Source of the DNA: Aquimarina spinulae
Lineage (GTDB): Bacteria; Bacteroidota; Bacteroidia; Flavobacteriales; Flavobacteriaceae
Assembly (NCBI RefSeq): GCF_943373825.1
Contig: NZ_CALSBP010000002.1
Span: 481,001-545,000 of the forward strand
Direction: 5' to 3'
DNA: 64,000 nucleotides
Shown here one piece after another: positions 1 through 9,257 of this stretch; the first letter of the stretch is position 1; every line of letters starts with the position of its first letter. The notes under the pieces are model-generated. The model was not told the DNA's origin. It worked only from the letters and a program-made list of their open reading frames with translations, and did no database searches. The position numbers and the translations under genes are program-made.

Positions 1-460
1 TAAACGTTAAAAAGCGAAGTTTCGAATTAAGATGAAAGCCTCCAACGTTAAACTCAAACTGTTTACTATCGGCAACAGATTCTGTGCTTTTACGCTGCAT
101 AATAGCTTGTATTTTCATTAACAACACTTCGCTATCAAAAGGCTTATTAAGGTAATCATCTGCCCCTACTTTGTATCCTTTCAATACATCTTCTTTCATT
201 GCTTTTGCAGTTAAAAAGATGATTGGTATTTCTTCATTTTTTTCTCTAATCTCTTTTGCTAATGTAAATCCATCTTTATAGGGCATCATGACATCAAGAA
301 TACACATATCATAATCATCCTTTTTGAATTTTTCGAAGCCTTCCATACCATTTTTAGCATGCACAACATCATAATCGTTCATTACAAGATAATCCTTTAA
401 TACTGTTCCGAAGTTTGGATCATCTTCTACAAGCAAAATCTTTTTGTTTTCTGTTTCCAT
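1..460 (-). CDS. Response regulator, OmpR/PhoB type (3' end outside window)
   Basis: This is the cytoplasmic output half of a two-component system. The reading frame starts at ATG 458-460 and stays open to the window edge, giving about 153 residues. The receiver domain shows the acidic pair in VEDD (residues 11-14), phosphoacceptor Asp56 in ILDVMMP, the switch Thr in FLTAKA and the conserved Lys in NKPFD. The last visible residues look like the start of an OmpR-type winged helix, so it probably binds DNA. It starts 3 bp after the kinase gene ends, so the two are co-transcribed and very likely a cognate pair. It resembles the RprY group of Bacteroidetes, but I cannot see the C-terminal half. 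Confidence 0.9.
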   Translation of the reverse strand, partial: METENKKILLVEDDPNFGTVLKDYLVMNDYDVVHAKNGMEGFEKFKKDDYDMCILDVMMPYKDGFTLAKEIREKNEEIPIIFLTAKAMKEDVLKGYKVGADDYLNKPFDSEVLLMKIQAIMQRKSTESVADSKQFEFNVGGFHLNSKLRFLTF

Positions 461-463
461 ATT

Positions 464-2029
464 TTAAGATATTAACGGTAATTTAATTATAAATGTGGAG
501 CCTTTTCCCCTTTCACTCTCCACCCATATCTGACCATGATGATCATCTATAATTCTCTTTACGTATGTTAGCCCTAATCCGTGTCCTTTTACATTATGAA
601 GATCTCCGGTATGTTCTCTAAAGAACTTTTCAAAAATCTTTTTCTGTGCTACTTTACTCATTCCAATTCCTTGATCACGAACTTTTAGAACAATACTATT
701 TTTTACATTTTCTGTATATACATCTATTTTAGGCTCATTTTCTGAATATTTTATTGCATTATCCAGAATATTCACAACTACATTAGTCAAATGACTATCA
801 TTAGCTAATACTGTTGTTTTAAGCGCTCCTAAATGCATTTTCACATACCCTTCTCTATTTTCTACAAGTAGAGACACATGAGTAATTGCATCTTCAATAA
901 TATCGTGCAACTCTTGTCTTTCTTTTTTAATGTTAAGCTCATTTTTCTCTAACTGAGATATTCTTAACACATTTTCTACCTGGGCATGCATTCTTTTATT
1001 CTCTTCACGTATCATACTCATATAACGCTGCACTTTCTCTGGATCCCCTCCTATTTTAGGATTCTTTATAGAATCTAATGCCAAATTAATAGTAGCAATG
1101 GGAGTCTTAAGCTCATGCGTCATATTATTAATAAAATCTGTTTTAATTTGTGATATCTGCCGTTGCTGCATCAATTGTGATAAAGCACTGGAATATGCAA
1201 CTACAATAATTAACGTAAATATTATAGATAATATGGCCATTCCCTTGATAGAAGAAAGTACATATTGTTTTTTTCCAGTAAAGTTAACATATAACTGATA
1301 CTCACTTACACCTTCATCATTTACAAAAAGTGGTATTGCATATGTTGTTGGATAATCCAAACTAAAATCATCAGAACGTACTTTGGTTGCTAAAGCATTA
1401 CTATATATAGCATATTCAAAGTCTACTTTTATATCTCTCTCTTCCAGTTCTTTCCTTAATAGATAATCTATTTCTCTTTTTTGAACTCTTCTATGTATTG
1501 GTATAAAACTGGCAATTTCGCTTATTACTATTTCATAATCCATTCTCTGGAGATCTGTTAACCCACGTATTCTCTCTAGTTTGGATTTAGAATTTTGCCT
1601 TACAAAATCACTTTTATCATTTTGTGTAACAGCATCAGTATTACGATTTAAAATATTTTTTAACCGAACCGTATCAATATTTAAATTTATAAAAGACGAA
1701 AACAACTTATGGTCTTCTTCTAAAATACCATCTGTATGCGTAAACGACTTTGTCGTATTATCAATACTAATATTTAGAAGCTGACGTATAGTTTTGTTAT
1801 CAGGCTCTTCTATGCTATCCAGAATCTCTTGTAATGGAAAAAACATCTCTTCAAACTCTCTGTATTGAATTCTATGAGATACAGATATCAATATTTGTTT
1901 CGCATTAAAAGAAAACTGTTCTTCATTATTCTCTACAGTGTTGTTAATCCAATATCCCTGAACAAAAATAATCCCAATTAACGATAAACTCATCAGGATT
2001 ATCAGCAACACGAATAACCTTTTATTCAT
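464..2029 (-). CDS. Sensor histidine kinase
   Basis: A 521-residue inner-membrane kinase that should phosphorylate the adjacent response regulator. It has an N-terminal membrane segment (about 7-25), a periplasmic sensor region of some 240 residues with no recognised domain, and a second membrane segment (about 262-285). A HisKA domain follows, with phospho-accepting His305 in THELKTP, then an HATPase_c domain with the N box (NILDNAIKYS) and glycine boxes (DQGIGM, GHGLGLTYV). The architecture matches RprX-type kinases of Bacteroidetes. The signal sensed cannot be read from the sequence. A TAnnTTTG element ends four bases before the ATG. Confidence 0.92.
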   Translation of the reverse strand: MNKRLFVLLIILMSLSLIGIIFVQGYWINNTVENNEEQFSFNAKQILISVSHRIQYREFEEMFFPLQEILDSIEEPDNKTIRQLLNISIDNTTKSFTHTDGILEEDHKLFSSFINLNIDTVRLKNILNRNTDAVTQNDKSDFVRQNSKSKLERIRGLTDLQRMDYEIVISEIASFIPIHRRVQKREIDYLLRKELEERDIKVDFEYAIYSNALATKVRSDDFSLDYPTTYAIPLFVNDEGVSEYQLYVNFTGKKQYVLSSIKGMAILSIIFTLIIVVAYSSALSQLMQQRQISQIKTDFINNMTHELKTPIATINLALDSIKNPKIGGDPEKVQRYMSMIREENKRMHAQVENVLRISQLEKNELNIKKERQELHDIIEDAITHVSLLVENREGYVKMHLGALKTTVLANDSHLTNVVVNILDNAIKYSENEPKIDVYTENVKNSIVLKVRDQGIGMSKVAQKKIFEKFFREHTGDLHNVKGHGLGLTYVKRIIDDHHGQIWVESERGKGSTFIIKLPLIS

Positions 2030-2033
2030 AACT

Positions 2034-2041
2034 CAAAAGTA
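2034..2041 (-). promoter_or_regulatory. -7 promoter element of the kinase-regulator pair
   Basis: Read on the minus strand the sequence is TACTTTTG, then AGTT, then ATG of the kinase. It fits the Bacteroidetes -7 consensus TAnnTTTG. Transcription would start at or next to the ATG, giving a leaderless mRNA. No convincing -33 TTG is visible. Confidence 0.45.
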
Positions 2042-2113
2042 AGACTTTAACATTTAGCTACTTTAGGGTTTAACCAAATGTTAACAAAATGAAAGATTCG
2101 GATTACAAACATT

Positions 2114-2692
2114 TTATAAAGATATTTCCTCATGAACCCTACGCACTTGATTTTCAGTATCTTTCATATTTTCATTATATATTACAAAATCGGCTAATGG
2201 GATTTTTCGAGCATCTTCCCACTGATTATTCATCCTAGAAAGGACATCTTCTCTCGTAGTTTCGTCTCTTTTTAGGACTCGTTCAATTCTGGTTTCTATT
2301 GGTGCCGATACAAGAATAGTATAATCACATTGTTTATGACCTTCATTTTCAAAAAGTATAGCCGCTTCTTTTACGACATAATTCCCTTTTTGTTTACTTT
2401 TCCAGCAATCAAAATGGTTTGCCACAGCAGGGTGAACAATTGCATTTAACTGGAGTAGTTTTGAAGAATCGTTAAACACTACATTTGCTATATATGGTCT
2501 GTTTAATTCTTCGTTTATATAAGAATTACTTCCTAATAAGTCGACAATTTGCTTTTTAACTAATGCATCCTCATTCATAAGTCTTTTAGCTTCAATATCG
2601 GCTATATAAACTGCAACCCCTAGTTGTTCAAACATTTTGGCCACTGTAGATTTTCCGCTACCTATCCCACCTGTTAAGCCTACTACTTTCAT
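2114..2692 (-). CDS. coaE: Dephospho-CoA kinase
   Basis: Catalyses the last step of coenzyme A synthesis, ATP-dependent phosphorylation of the 3'-hydroxyl of dephospho-CoA. The 192-residue length is normal for CoaE. The P-loop GGIGSGKST lies at residues 8-16, and the lid-region pattern RVLKRD is present. It is the third gene of a minus-strand run (glycosyltransferase, YbbR-like protein, coaE) with 8 bp to the gene before it, so it is probably co-transcribed. coaBC, two steps earlier in the same pathway, lies at 15.5-16.7 kb. Confidence 0.95.
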   Translation of the reverse strand: MKVVGLTGGIGSGKSTVAKMFEQLGVAVYIADIEAKRLMNEDALVKKQIVDLLGSNSYINEELNRPYIANVVFNDSSKLLQLNAIVHPAVANHFDCWKSKQKGNYVVKEAAILFENEGHKQCDYTILVSAPIETRIERVLKRDETTREDVLSRMNNQWEDARKIPLADFVIYNENMKDTENQVRRVHEEISL

Positions 2693-2700
2693 ATCCTAAC

Positions 2701-3660
2701 TTATTTCAAAACTACAAATTGAACTTGTTTTACCTGTAACCGTACATCATGAATGTAATCTGGTTTATTTACCAACTCTAAAGTTAAAAACAAACTTTCT
2801 TCAGATGCTTTAGCATAATCAGCTACTACCATAAAATCTCTGGGACTTATTTCATTATATTTATCTAATCCTACCCTGTATACTACAGAAATTTCTTTAG
2901 GAAAAATCTTAATTTCTGTACCTTCTGGTATATTATTTAATGTGATAGGAATTTTTTGATCTCCCTCTGTAAATTTACTCACCAAAACGTTAGCCTCTAC
3001 TTGTGCAGGAGTAACAGTAATGGTGGCTGGTAATTCTTCAATATCTATATCTAATTTTGAAGTATAATTAACGTTTAGCCCTTCTAGATTTAAATTTTCT
3101 GTTGTTATATATTGTATAGTATCTATAATTTGTGAAGGACCACTAATTGTTACAGAATCAGGAGAAACTACTAACCCCTTATCACTACCATATCCAATAG
3201 CATACTGAATTTTCTCGGCGATTTTAACCTGGATCTTTTTTTCCAGATTACGATCTAGTTTTAATCGTATGGTATCTTTTTGCACAGATAAAACCCTTCC
3301 TTTAAAGTCTAATTTATTTTTTAACACCGAAGACTCTTTATCAACACGAAAATAATATTGATCTCCGCTATTAATAACTGCATCCTCTACATTAAATTGT
3401 AATGTTGGTCTGCTCCAATTATGATTCATCAGTCTAAAACCATTTCCATTAAGGACCATTCTTAATGTTTGGTCACTCTGCTCATTAAAAATTTTGTCTT
3501 GTGGTATATTAGTATATCGTATAGCTACTTCTACTTCTTGGGTATAATTTTTAGAGAATTGTATAAATAACCACAAGATTGAAGTAAATATTAGAAAAAA
3601 CAAAAAGGTTTTTACATTATTCCTTTTTAAGGAAAATCTATTCTTTTTTCTAGCTGACAT
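2701..3660 (-). CDS. YbbR-like (CdaR-type) membrane-anchored protein
   Basis: A 319-residue protein with a basic N terminus, one membrane segment (about 18-36, rich in F, L, I and W) and a long extracytoplasmic region of beta-rich repeats typical of YbbR domains. One repeat contains KGLVVSPDSVTISGPSQII, a common YbbR pattern. In Firmicutes the family (CdaR) regulates the di-adenylate cyclase CdaA; no cyclase gene is in this window, so that role is not shown here. It lies 5 bp downstream of the glycosyltransferase gene and 8 bp upstream of coaE, an arrangement I recall from other flavobacteria. Confidence 0.8.
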   Translation of the reverse strand: MSARKKNRFSLKRNNVKTFLFFLIFTSILWLFIQFSKNYTQEVEVAIRYTNIPQDKIFNEQSDQTLRMVLNGNGFRLMNHNWSRPTLQFNVEDAVINSGDQYYFRVDKESSVLKNKLDFKGRVLSVQKDTIRLKLDRNLEKKIQVKIAEKIQYAIGYGSDKGLVVSPDSVTISGPSQIIDTIQYITTENLNLEGLNVNYTSKLDIDIEELPATITVTPAQVEANVLVSKFTEGDQKIPITLNNIPEGTEIKIFPKEISVVYRVGLDKYNEISPRDFMVVADYAKASEESLFLTLELVNKPDYIHDVRLQVKQVQFVVLK

Positions 3661-3665
3661 ACAAA

Positions 3666-4670
3666 TTACTTTGAAAAAAACAATTTCTTAAATTTCTTTT
3701 CGGGTACTTTTTTCAATAGATGAATATAATAATAAGATTTCAGGAATCCTTTTCCGTATCCATAAAATTGTATCAAAACTGCCAAAATAGATTGCACGCC
3801 TATAGACAGATTCTTATATTCTAGCGTAGCGCCTAGAAAAATAATCCCTAAATACATGCCCAAAATAGCAACAAAGTACCACCATCCCAAAAGTGCAGTC
3901 ACTAAAGAAAATACGATGTATAGCAAAAATAAGGTAGGGAACCAATATGTAATTTTTGCTGTATCTGGATGCCATTGATTTAAAATAGGTCGTACCAATC
4001 CAAATTTATTCACCTGGATATAGAATTTTTTCCAGGAAATTCTTCTTTTATGAAACACTTTGGCATCAGGAATTAATGTAGTGTCATATCCTAATTTCCA
4101 TAATCTTATGGTAAGATCCGGGTCTTCTCCTGGGTGTATGTTTCCGAAACCACTCGAAGCTTCAAAAGCTTCTTTTGACAATCCCATATTAAAACTACGG
4201 GGCTGAAATTTTCCCAATGTATTTTTACGCCCTCTAATTCCGCCAGTTGTTAAATACGAAGTCATACTATAACTTATTGCTTTCTGAAGGTTAGAAAAGC
4301 TTTGATGGGCGTCATCGGGGCCTCCGTAACAATGTACAAAAGTATTGGATAAAAAACGTTCTGCCTTAGACAAATACTCTTTTGGTAATAGCACATCACT
4401 ATCGAGAATAACAAAATAGTTACCTTTTGCCTTACGCATACCATAGTTACGAGAATCTCCCGGGCCAGTATTTGGCTTTTGGTAATAGCTTATAGATAAC
4501 CTATCTGCAAAAGTAGCTATAACCTCCTTTGATGTATCAGACGATCCATCTTCGACAATTACAATCTCATATGGTTTGGTATAATCCATATCCACCATGC
4601 TATCCAGCAGCTCTTTAATCTCATTTGGCCTGTTATATACTGGCACAATAAAGGAGAAATATATTTCCAT
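3666..4670 (-). CDS. Family 2 glycosyltransferase, membrane-associated
   Basis: A 334-residue enzyme expected to transfer a sugar from a nucleotide donor to a lipid or polysaccharide acceptor at the inner membrane. The GT-A fold begins with FIVPVYNRPNEI, the metal-binding DxD appears in VILDSDVLL, and a GEDPDLTIRLWKLG segment supplies the usual downstream ED motif. The C-terminal third has about two hydrophobic membrane segments. It heads the run to coaE. A TAnnTTTG box ends four bases before its ATG, so its mRNA may be leaderless. The acceptor is unknown. Confidence 0.88.
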   Translation of the reverse strand: MEIYFSFIVPVYNRPNEIKELLDSMVDMDYTKPYEIVIVEDGSSDTSKEVIATFADRLSISYYQKPNTGPGDSRNYGMRKAKGNYFVILDSDVLLPKEYLSKAERFLSNTFVHCYGGPDDAHQSFSNLQKAISYSMTSYLTTGGIRGRKNTLGKFQPRSFNMGLSKEAFEASSGFGNIHPGEDPDLTIRLWKLGYDTTLIPDAKVFHKRRISWKKFYIQVNKFGLVRPILNQWHPDTAKITYWFPTLFLLYIVFSLVTALLGWWYFVAILGMYLGIIFLGATLEYKNLSIGVQSILAVLIQFYGYGKGFLKSYYYIHLLKKVPEKKFKKLFFSK

Positions 4671-4674
4671 ATTG

Positions 4675-4682
4675 CAAAGGTA
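4675..4682 (-). promoter_or_regulatory. -7 promoter element of the glycosyltransferase gene
   Basis: On the minus strand the order is TACCTTTG, CAAT, ATG. This is a full match to TAnnTTTG with the same four-base spacing to ATG as the kinase gene and murQ. The -33 region is not obvious. Confidence 0.5.
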
Positions 4683-4694
4683 AGTGGTCTAAAT

Positions 4695-4729
4695 AAAAAA
4701 TCCCATTACCAATTAAGAATGGGATTTTT
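4695..4729 (-). terminator. Rho-independent terminator of fabI
   Basis: A 12-bp perfect stem (4696-4707 with 4718-4729; AAAAATCCCATT pairs with AATGGGATTTTT) with a 10-base loop. It sits 39 bp after the fabI stop and before the glycosyltransferase promoter. The A/T flanks could let it work in both directions, but only fabI reads into it. Confidence 0.8.
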
Positions 4730-4767
4730 CACTAATTTTATAGTAGTTCTTTTTTAGAAAACCTTTA

Positions 4768-5583
4768 TTATTCTCCTACAAATTTATCCATCACTAACTG
4801 GCTTACTCCCATATTAGAAAAACCTCCATCATGGTATAAATTCTGAAGGGTTACTTTTTTGGTTAAGTCAGAGAATAGTGTAATGGTATAATCGGCACAT
4901 TCTGCTGCCGTGGCATTACCTAAAGGAGACATTTTATTTGCGTATTCTATAAATCCATCAAACCCTTTCACTCCTTTTCCTGCGGTTGTTGGGGTTGGGG
5001 ACTGAGAAATTGTATTCACTCGTACATTACTATCTCTACCAAAGAAATATCCAAAACTACGAGCAATAGATTCTAGATATGCTTTATTATCTGCCATATC
5101 ATTATAATCAGGAAACACGCGCTGTGCTGCCATATATGTCAATCCAACTATACTTCCCCAGTCATTCATTGCCTTTTTCTTATATAGGGTTTGCATTGTT
5201 TTATGAAAAGAAAGTGCAGATACATCTAATCCTTTTTGTGTCCAGTCATAGTTCTGATCTGTATAATGACGTCCTTTACGCACATTTATTGACATCCCTA
5301 TAGAATGTAAAACAAAATCAAGTTTACCGCCCAAAATTTCTATTGCTTTATCTACAAGATTTTCTAAATCTTCTAACGAAGTAGCGTCTGCAGGTATAAC
5401 TTGAGTATTGGTTTTTTCTGCAAGAGTATTTATAGCCCCCATTCGCATTGCGACAGGAGCATTAGTAAGAACAAAACTTCCTCCCTCTTCATAAACACGT
5501 TCTGCGGTTTTCCAAGCGATTGAATTTTCGTCAAGTGCCCCAAAAATAATTCCTCTTTTACCTTTTAATAAATTGTATGACAT
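4768..5583 (-). CDS. fabI: Enoyl-ACP reductase (NADH), FabI type
   Basis: Reduces trans-2-enoyl-ACP in the last step of each fatty acid elongation cycle. The 271-residue length fits FabI. It is a Rossmann-fold SDR with cofactor region GIIFGALDENSIAWKTA near the N terminus. The FabI-type active site aligns as Tyr150, Tyr160 and Lys167 in the stretch around TYMAAQRVFPDYNDMADNK. It is a single-gene unit closed by its own terminator. The 747-bp gap upstream holds its promoter, but I could not pick out a clear TAnnTTTG box. Confidence 0.93.
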   Translation of the reverse strand: MSYNLLKGKRGIIFGALDENSIAWKTAERVYEEGGSFVLTNAPVAMRMGAINTLAEKTNTQVIPADATSLEDLENLVDKAIEILGGKLDFVLHSIGMSINVRKGRHYTDQNYDWTQKGLDVSALSFHKTMQTLYKKKAMNDWGSIVGLTYMAAQRVFPDYNDMADNKAYLESIARSFGYFFGRDSNVRVNTISQSPTPTTAGKGVKGFDGFIEYANKMSPLGNATAAECADYTITLFSDLTKKVTLQNLYHDGGFSNMGVSQLVMDKFVGE

Positions 5584-6330
5584 TTAATTATAAATTAAAG
5601 TATGGTTATACGAGTGGTAAAGATAATAAAACGACCCAAACCACAACCAATCGAAATAGAATTTAGTTAAGTATGTAAAAAAAATAATTAACAGTGCATG
5701 GCAATAAAATATTAATCAAACCTCTACATGATAAACTAATAATATTTCTATCTCTATAAGAAATACAAACCTATGATTGCGATAACTTATAAATAACGTT
5801 GGGAGTTTTAAAAAAACCTGACTTTTAAAATCTAAAAAAAATTAATTTATTATCAGTTGATTTTTATCAACATATACCTTATATTTGACATATAATTTTG
5901 ATTGAGTATTGTTTTCAAAATATCATTAATTTGATATGTAAGATTATGATATGAAACACCCCCCATAGTGTATATTATTTCTCCCCTTAGAAAAAATATA
6001 CTATTTCATCCCCCCCTTAGTATTGAAATAATTATAGAGTTATTTCTATAACAGAATTTTTAGTTACACAAAGATGATGTACCTATTTCTGAAAAAATTT
6101 GTTTTCATTAATACAAGTAGGTAACTAACTTTTAGTAATATAAAATACAGTCGATTTATGTGTTGAAATAATTCTTTATAAAAAAAAATTAACCATTATT
6201 AAGAATATACGTTATGGAAAAAAATTACCAAGCTACTTATTATCATTGTCAGATGTTTTCATTTTTTGATTTTTAAACCACTAAAAAAACAGGGGCTTTT
6301 TTCTTAGAACAAATTAATAAAACGGGGCAT
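5584..6330. other. Long intergenic region between fabI and the adhesin operon
   Basis: This 747-bp AT-rich gap separates two divergent units. It holds no credible gene. Visible structure consists of C-rich repeats at 5951-6020 and a small hairpin at 5856-5871 (GTTGAT, TTTT, ATCAAC). The upstream region of the adhesin operon is unusually long, which fits complex control, but I cannot place the -7 box with confidence. Confidence 0.6.
5951..6020. repeat. Three C-rich repeat units upstream of the T9SS adhesin
   Basis: Three related units stand out in otherwise AT-rich DNA: ATGAAACACCCCCCATAGTG at 5951-5970, TATTTCT-C4-TTAG ending at 5990, and TATTTCAT-C7-TTAG ending at 6020. Units two and three share TATTTC, a C run and TTAG, and their ends are exactly 30 bp apart, about three helix turns. 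They lie about 310 bp before the adhesin start. A regulator-binding array is the simplest reading, but it is inference. Confidence 0.5.
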
Positions 6331-9246
6331 ATGAAAATTATTACGTTAACTCTCTTACATAAGAGAATCACCACTCTTATTTGTCTTTTTGCACTACTAT
6401 TCTCTTCGGTTTGTGTTTACGCACATTATCCTCATGAATACAAGTACACTTCTTTGATCTCAAAGGATACTACTACAATTAATACCAAATATACCAATCC
6501 ATTAAGTCTTACTATACTAAAAATACAGGATGCTACAACTACAGGAATATGTTGTGATGGTAAAGCCAAAGCTATCGCTTCTGGCGGAAAACCTGGCTAC
6601 ACATATCAATGGAGTGCTTCTGCTAACAATCAAACTACAGCAACGGCAAGCCTTCTTACCAATCGCACCCACAGTGTTACAGTAACCGATACCGATGGAA
6701 CTCAAGTAACAAAAAGCATTGTTATTCAATGCTTAAATACTTGTGATATTAAAGCTACAAATACTATAACTCATGTATCTTGTAATGGCGATGCTACAGG
6801 ATCTGTTGATCTAACAGTAGAAAACGGCACTCCTCCATTTACTTTTGCATGGAGTAATGGTTCTTCTAATGAAGATTTAACTAATGTAATTGCCGGAACA
6901 TATTCGGTAACGATCACCGATGCTTCAAATTGCACTACTACAAGCTCAGCCACCATAACCGAACCCAGTAAAGCAATATCTGCTTCGGCAAAGGAACTAA
7001 CTCATATTAGTTGTAACGGTTCGGGCCAAATTACTGTAGAAGGAACCGGTGGAGTACCGCCTTATACATATTCTATCGATAATGGAGCCAATTATCAAAC
7101 CAGCGAAACATTTCTAGATCTCGCACCAGGAAGTTATACTATAAAGATACGTGATGCTAATTGTTGTACCTCTATAGTTTGCACAACAATTTTATTTAAT
7201 TGCACAGATGCTGTGACAGACATTAACAACACTTTTATTAATACACCCGTTTCTGGCAATGTATTAACCAACGATGAAGATCTCGAAGGAGATACACAAA
7301 CAGTGACCACTACTACTGTAACTACTACAGAAAGGGTTATTGTTAATATAGAGCCTAATACGGGAGTTTATACATACACCCCTCCTTCTGGGTTTACAGG
7401 AGAAGATTCTTTCGAATACACTATCTGTGATGATGGTAACCCAATTGCTTGTGACACGGCTACTGTATACATCGAAGTACTCCCTATTAATGATCCCAAA
7501 AACGAAGCTCCCATTGCAAATCCAGATACTGCAATTACCGAAATAAATACTCCTGTAAACGGTAATGTATTAGTTAATGATTTTGATCCCGATGGAGACC
7601 CTATTACAGTGACAACACCTACAGTAACTACTACAGAAGGAGTTACCGTAGCTATAGATCCCAATACGGGCACATATAGCTATACACCTCCTCTTGATTT
7701 TACTGGTGATGATACTTTTGAGTATACGATATGTGATAATGGTAATCCTGCTCTATGCGATACCACTATTGTAATAATTACTGTTATAAAAAACCAGAAT
7801 AACAGCACTTTTGCTAATGATGATGCATATTTTGCTGCATGTAAAAATATTCAAGGAAATGTACTGGATAATGACTTTGATCCAGAAGGAGATACACAAA
7901 CCATAAATATAGTCCCTGTAGATGATGTAGATAATGGAACCCTTACTCTTAACACTAATGGCTCTTTTACCTACATCCCTAATTCTGGATATACAGGCAC
8001 AGATAGTTTTATTTACACAGTATGTGATAATGGCTCTCCAGTCGCTGCTTGTGACCAAGCCACTGTGTACATTACCATCTCGCCCATCACACCTCCTAAC
8101 ATCACTAATTGTAATGTAACCGATGAAACCATCGAATGCAATGGAACAGATAATGAAACTATAGCCAACACCTGGAACGCTAGTAATATTGAAGAGTTAG
8201 AATCCTGCGCTTCTGACACTTGTAATACAGATTTTACTGGTCAAATAACTTCAAATTATGATTTTAATAATTTAGTAAGTTCTTGCGGACTAGGCGGTAC
8301 TATAGAAGTTACATACACTATTACAGGTGATAATGGAGATACAACAACTCTTACTGCAACTCTTACCCTGCATGATTCTACACCTCCAGACCTAACAAGC
8401 TGTACAATTCCTGATTTAACCTTAGAGTGCTCTACAACTAATATTGAAGAAATTGCTAACCAATGGAATAGTGATAATATTGCACTACTGGAAACTTGTG
8501 CTGCTGATAATTGTAATGCGAGTGCAACTGTATTAGTAACTTCGGATTATGACTTTAACAATAGTACAGATGGTATCCTGGTAGTAGAATACACTATCAC
8601 AGATGATTGTAATAATGCAACTACAGCACAAGCTAAAATAACATTCGAAAACAATTCAGTAATCGCAAATGATACGACATTATGTGCTCTGGATGAAACA
8701 GAATCGCAAATTTTTGATTTGTTTGATCTATTAGAAGGAGAGTACAGTACTGGTGGAACCTGGGAAGTTATATCAGGGAATACATCTATAGTTGATGATC
8801 ATTTTTTTGATCCTCTAAGCATAGAATTATTTGGCGAAGATGCCTCTGAGGAGATAGCATTTAGTTACACAGAAAACAACCTGGCTTGCCCAATATATCT
8901 CGAAACAACAATAGAAGTACATAATAGATGTGCAGTATTCTCTTGTGGAGAAGATACTATCAAAATTTCAAAGGTAATTACACCAAATGGAGATCCATAC
9001 AATGAATATTTTGCAGTGAATGGTGTAGAAAATTGCGGTTACGTTGTAGATGTTAAAATCATTAATCGTTGGGGGGCGATTATATACAAATCAAGTGATT
9101 ATCAAAATGATTGGAATGGCACAGCACATCAATCATCTTTAGGGTCAGCAAACCAAGTACCTAGTGGCACATATTATTGTATCGTAACGATCAACAACAG
9201 TGGTTTAAAACCCATTAGTACCCCATTATATATTGGAACAAAATAA
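6331..9246 (+). CDS. Large T9SS-secreted adhesin with gliding-type C-terminal domain
   Basis: A 971-residue secreted protein. After a signal peptide ending near YAHYP (about residue 31) come three SprB-like repeats (about 60-290, each with CNG or CDG and a GTYSVTI-like strand). Then there are three cadherin-like modules with the pattern GNVLxNDxDxEGD (about 295-585), and two repeats starting with an ECxxTxxE-like motif (about 590-815). The end, from KVITPNGDPYNEYF through INRWGAIIYKS to PSGTYYCIVTI, is the gliding motility-associated C-terminal domain, a type B T9SS sorting signal. The partner PorP/SprF gene follows 11 bp downstream. Its role is probably surface adhesion or gliding; its ligand is unknown. 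Confidence 0.9.
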   Translation: MKIITLTLLHKRITTLICLFALLFSSVCVYAHYPHEYKYTSLISKDTTTINTKYTNPLSLTILKIQDATTTGICCDGKAKAIASGGKPGYTYQWSASANNQTTATASLLTNRTHSVTVTDTDGTQVTKSIVIQCLNTCDIKATNTITHVSCNGDATGSVDLTVENGTPPFTFAWSNGSSNEDLTNVIAGTYSVTITDASNCTTTSSATITEPSKAISASAKELTHISCNGSGQITVEGTGGVPPYTYSIDNGANYQTSETFLDLAPGSYTIKIRDANCCTSIVCTTILFNCTDAVTDINNTFINTPVSGNVLTNDEDLEGDTQTVTTTTVTTTERVIVNIEPNTGVYTYTPPSGFTGEDSFEYTICDDGNPIACDTATVYIEVLPINDPKNEAPIANPDTAITEINTPVNGNVLVNDFDPDGDPITVTTPTVTTTEGVTVAIDPNTGTYSYTPPLDFTGDDTFEYTICDNGNPALCDTTIVIITVIKNQNNSTFANDDAYFAACKNIQGNVLDNDFDPEGDTQTINIVPVDDVDNGTLTLNTNGSFTYIPNSGYTGTDSFIYTVCDNGSPVAACDQATVYITISPITPPNITNCNVTDETIECNGTDNETIANTWNASNIEELESCASDTCNTDFTGQITSNYDFNNLVSSCGLGGTIEVTYTITGDNGDTTTLTATLTLHDSTPPDLTSCTIPDLTLECSTTNIEEIANQWNSDNIALLETCAADNCNASATVLVTSDYDFNNSTDGILVVEYTITDDCNNATTAQAKITFENNSVIANDTTLCALDETESQIFDLFDLLEGEYSTGGTWEVISGNTSIVDDHFFDPLSIELFGEDASEEIAFSYTENNLACPIYLETTIEVHNRCAVFSCGEDTIKISKVITPNGDPYNEYFAVNGVENCGYVVDVKIINRWGAIIYKSSDYQNDWNGTAHQSSLGSANQVPSGTYYCIVTINNSGLKPISTPLYIGTK

Positions 9247-9257
9247 AAAAACAACTA

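Noticed and set aside
7368..8219. Minus-strand frames of 68 to 101 codons inside the adhesin gene
   Set aside because: They are shadows of the repetitive Thr/Asp-rich adhesin coding sequence, which has clear domains on the plus strand.
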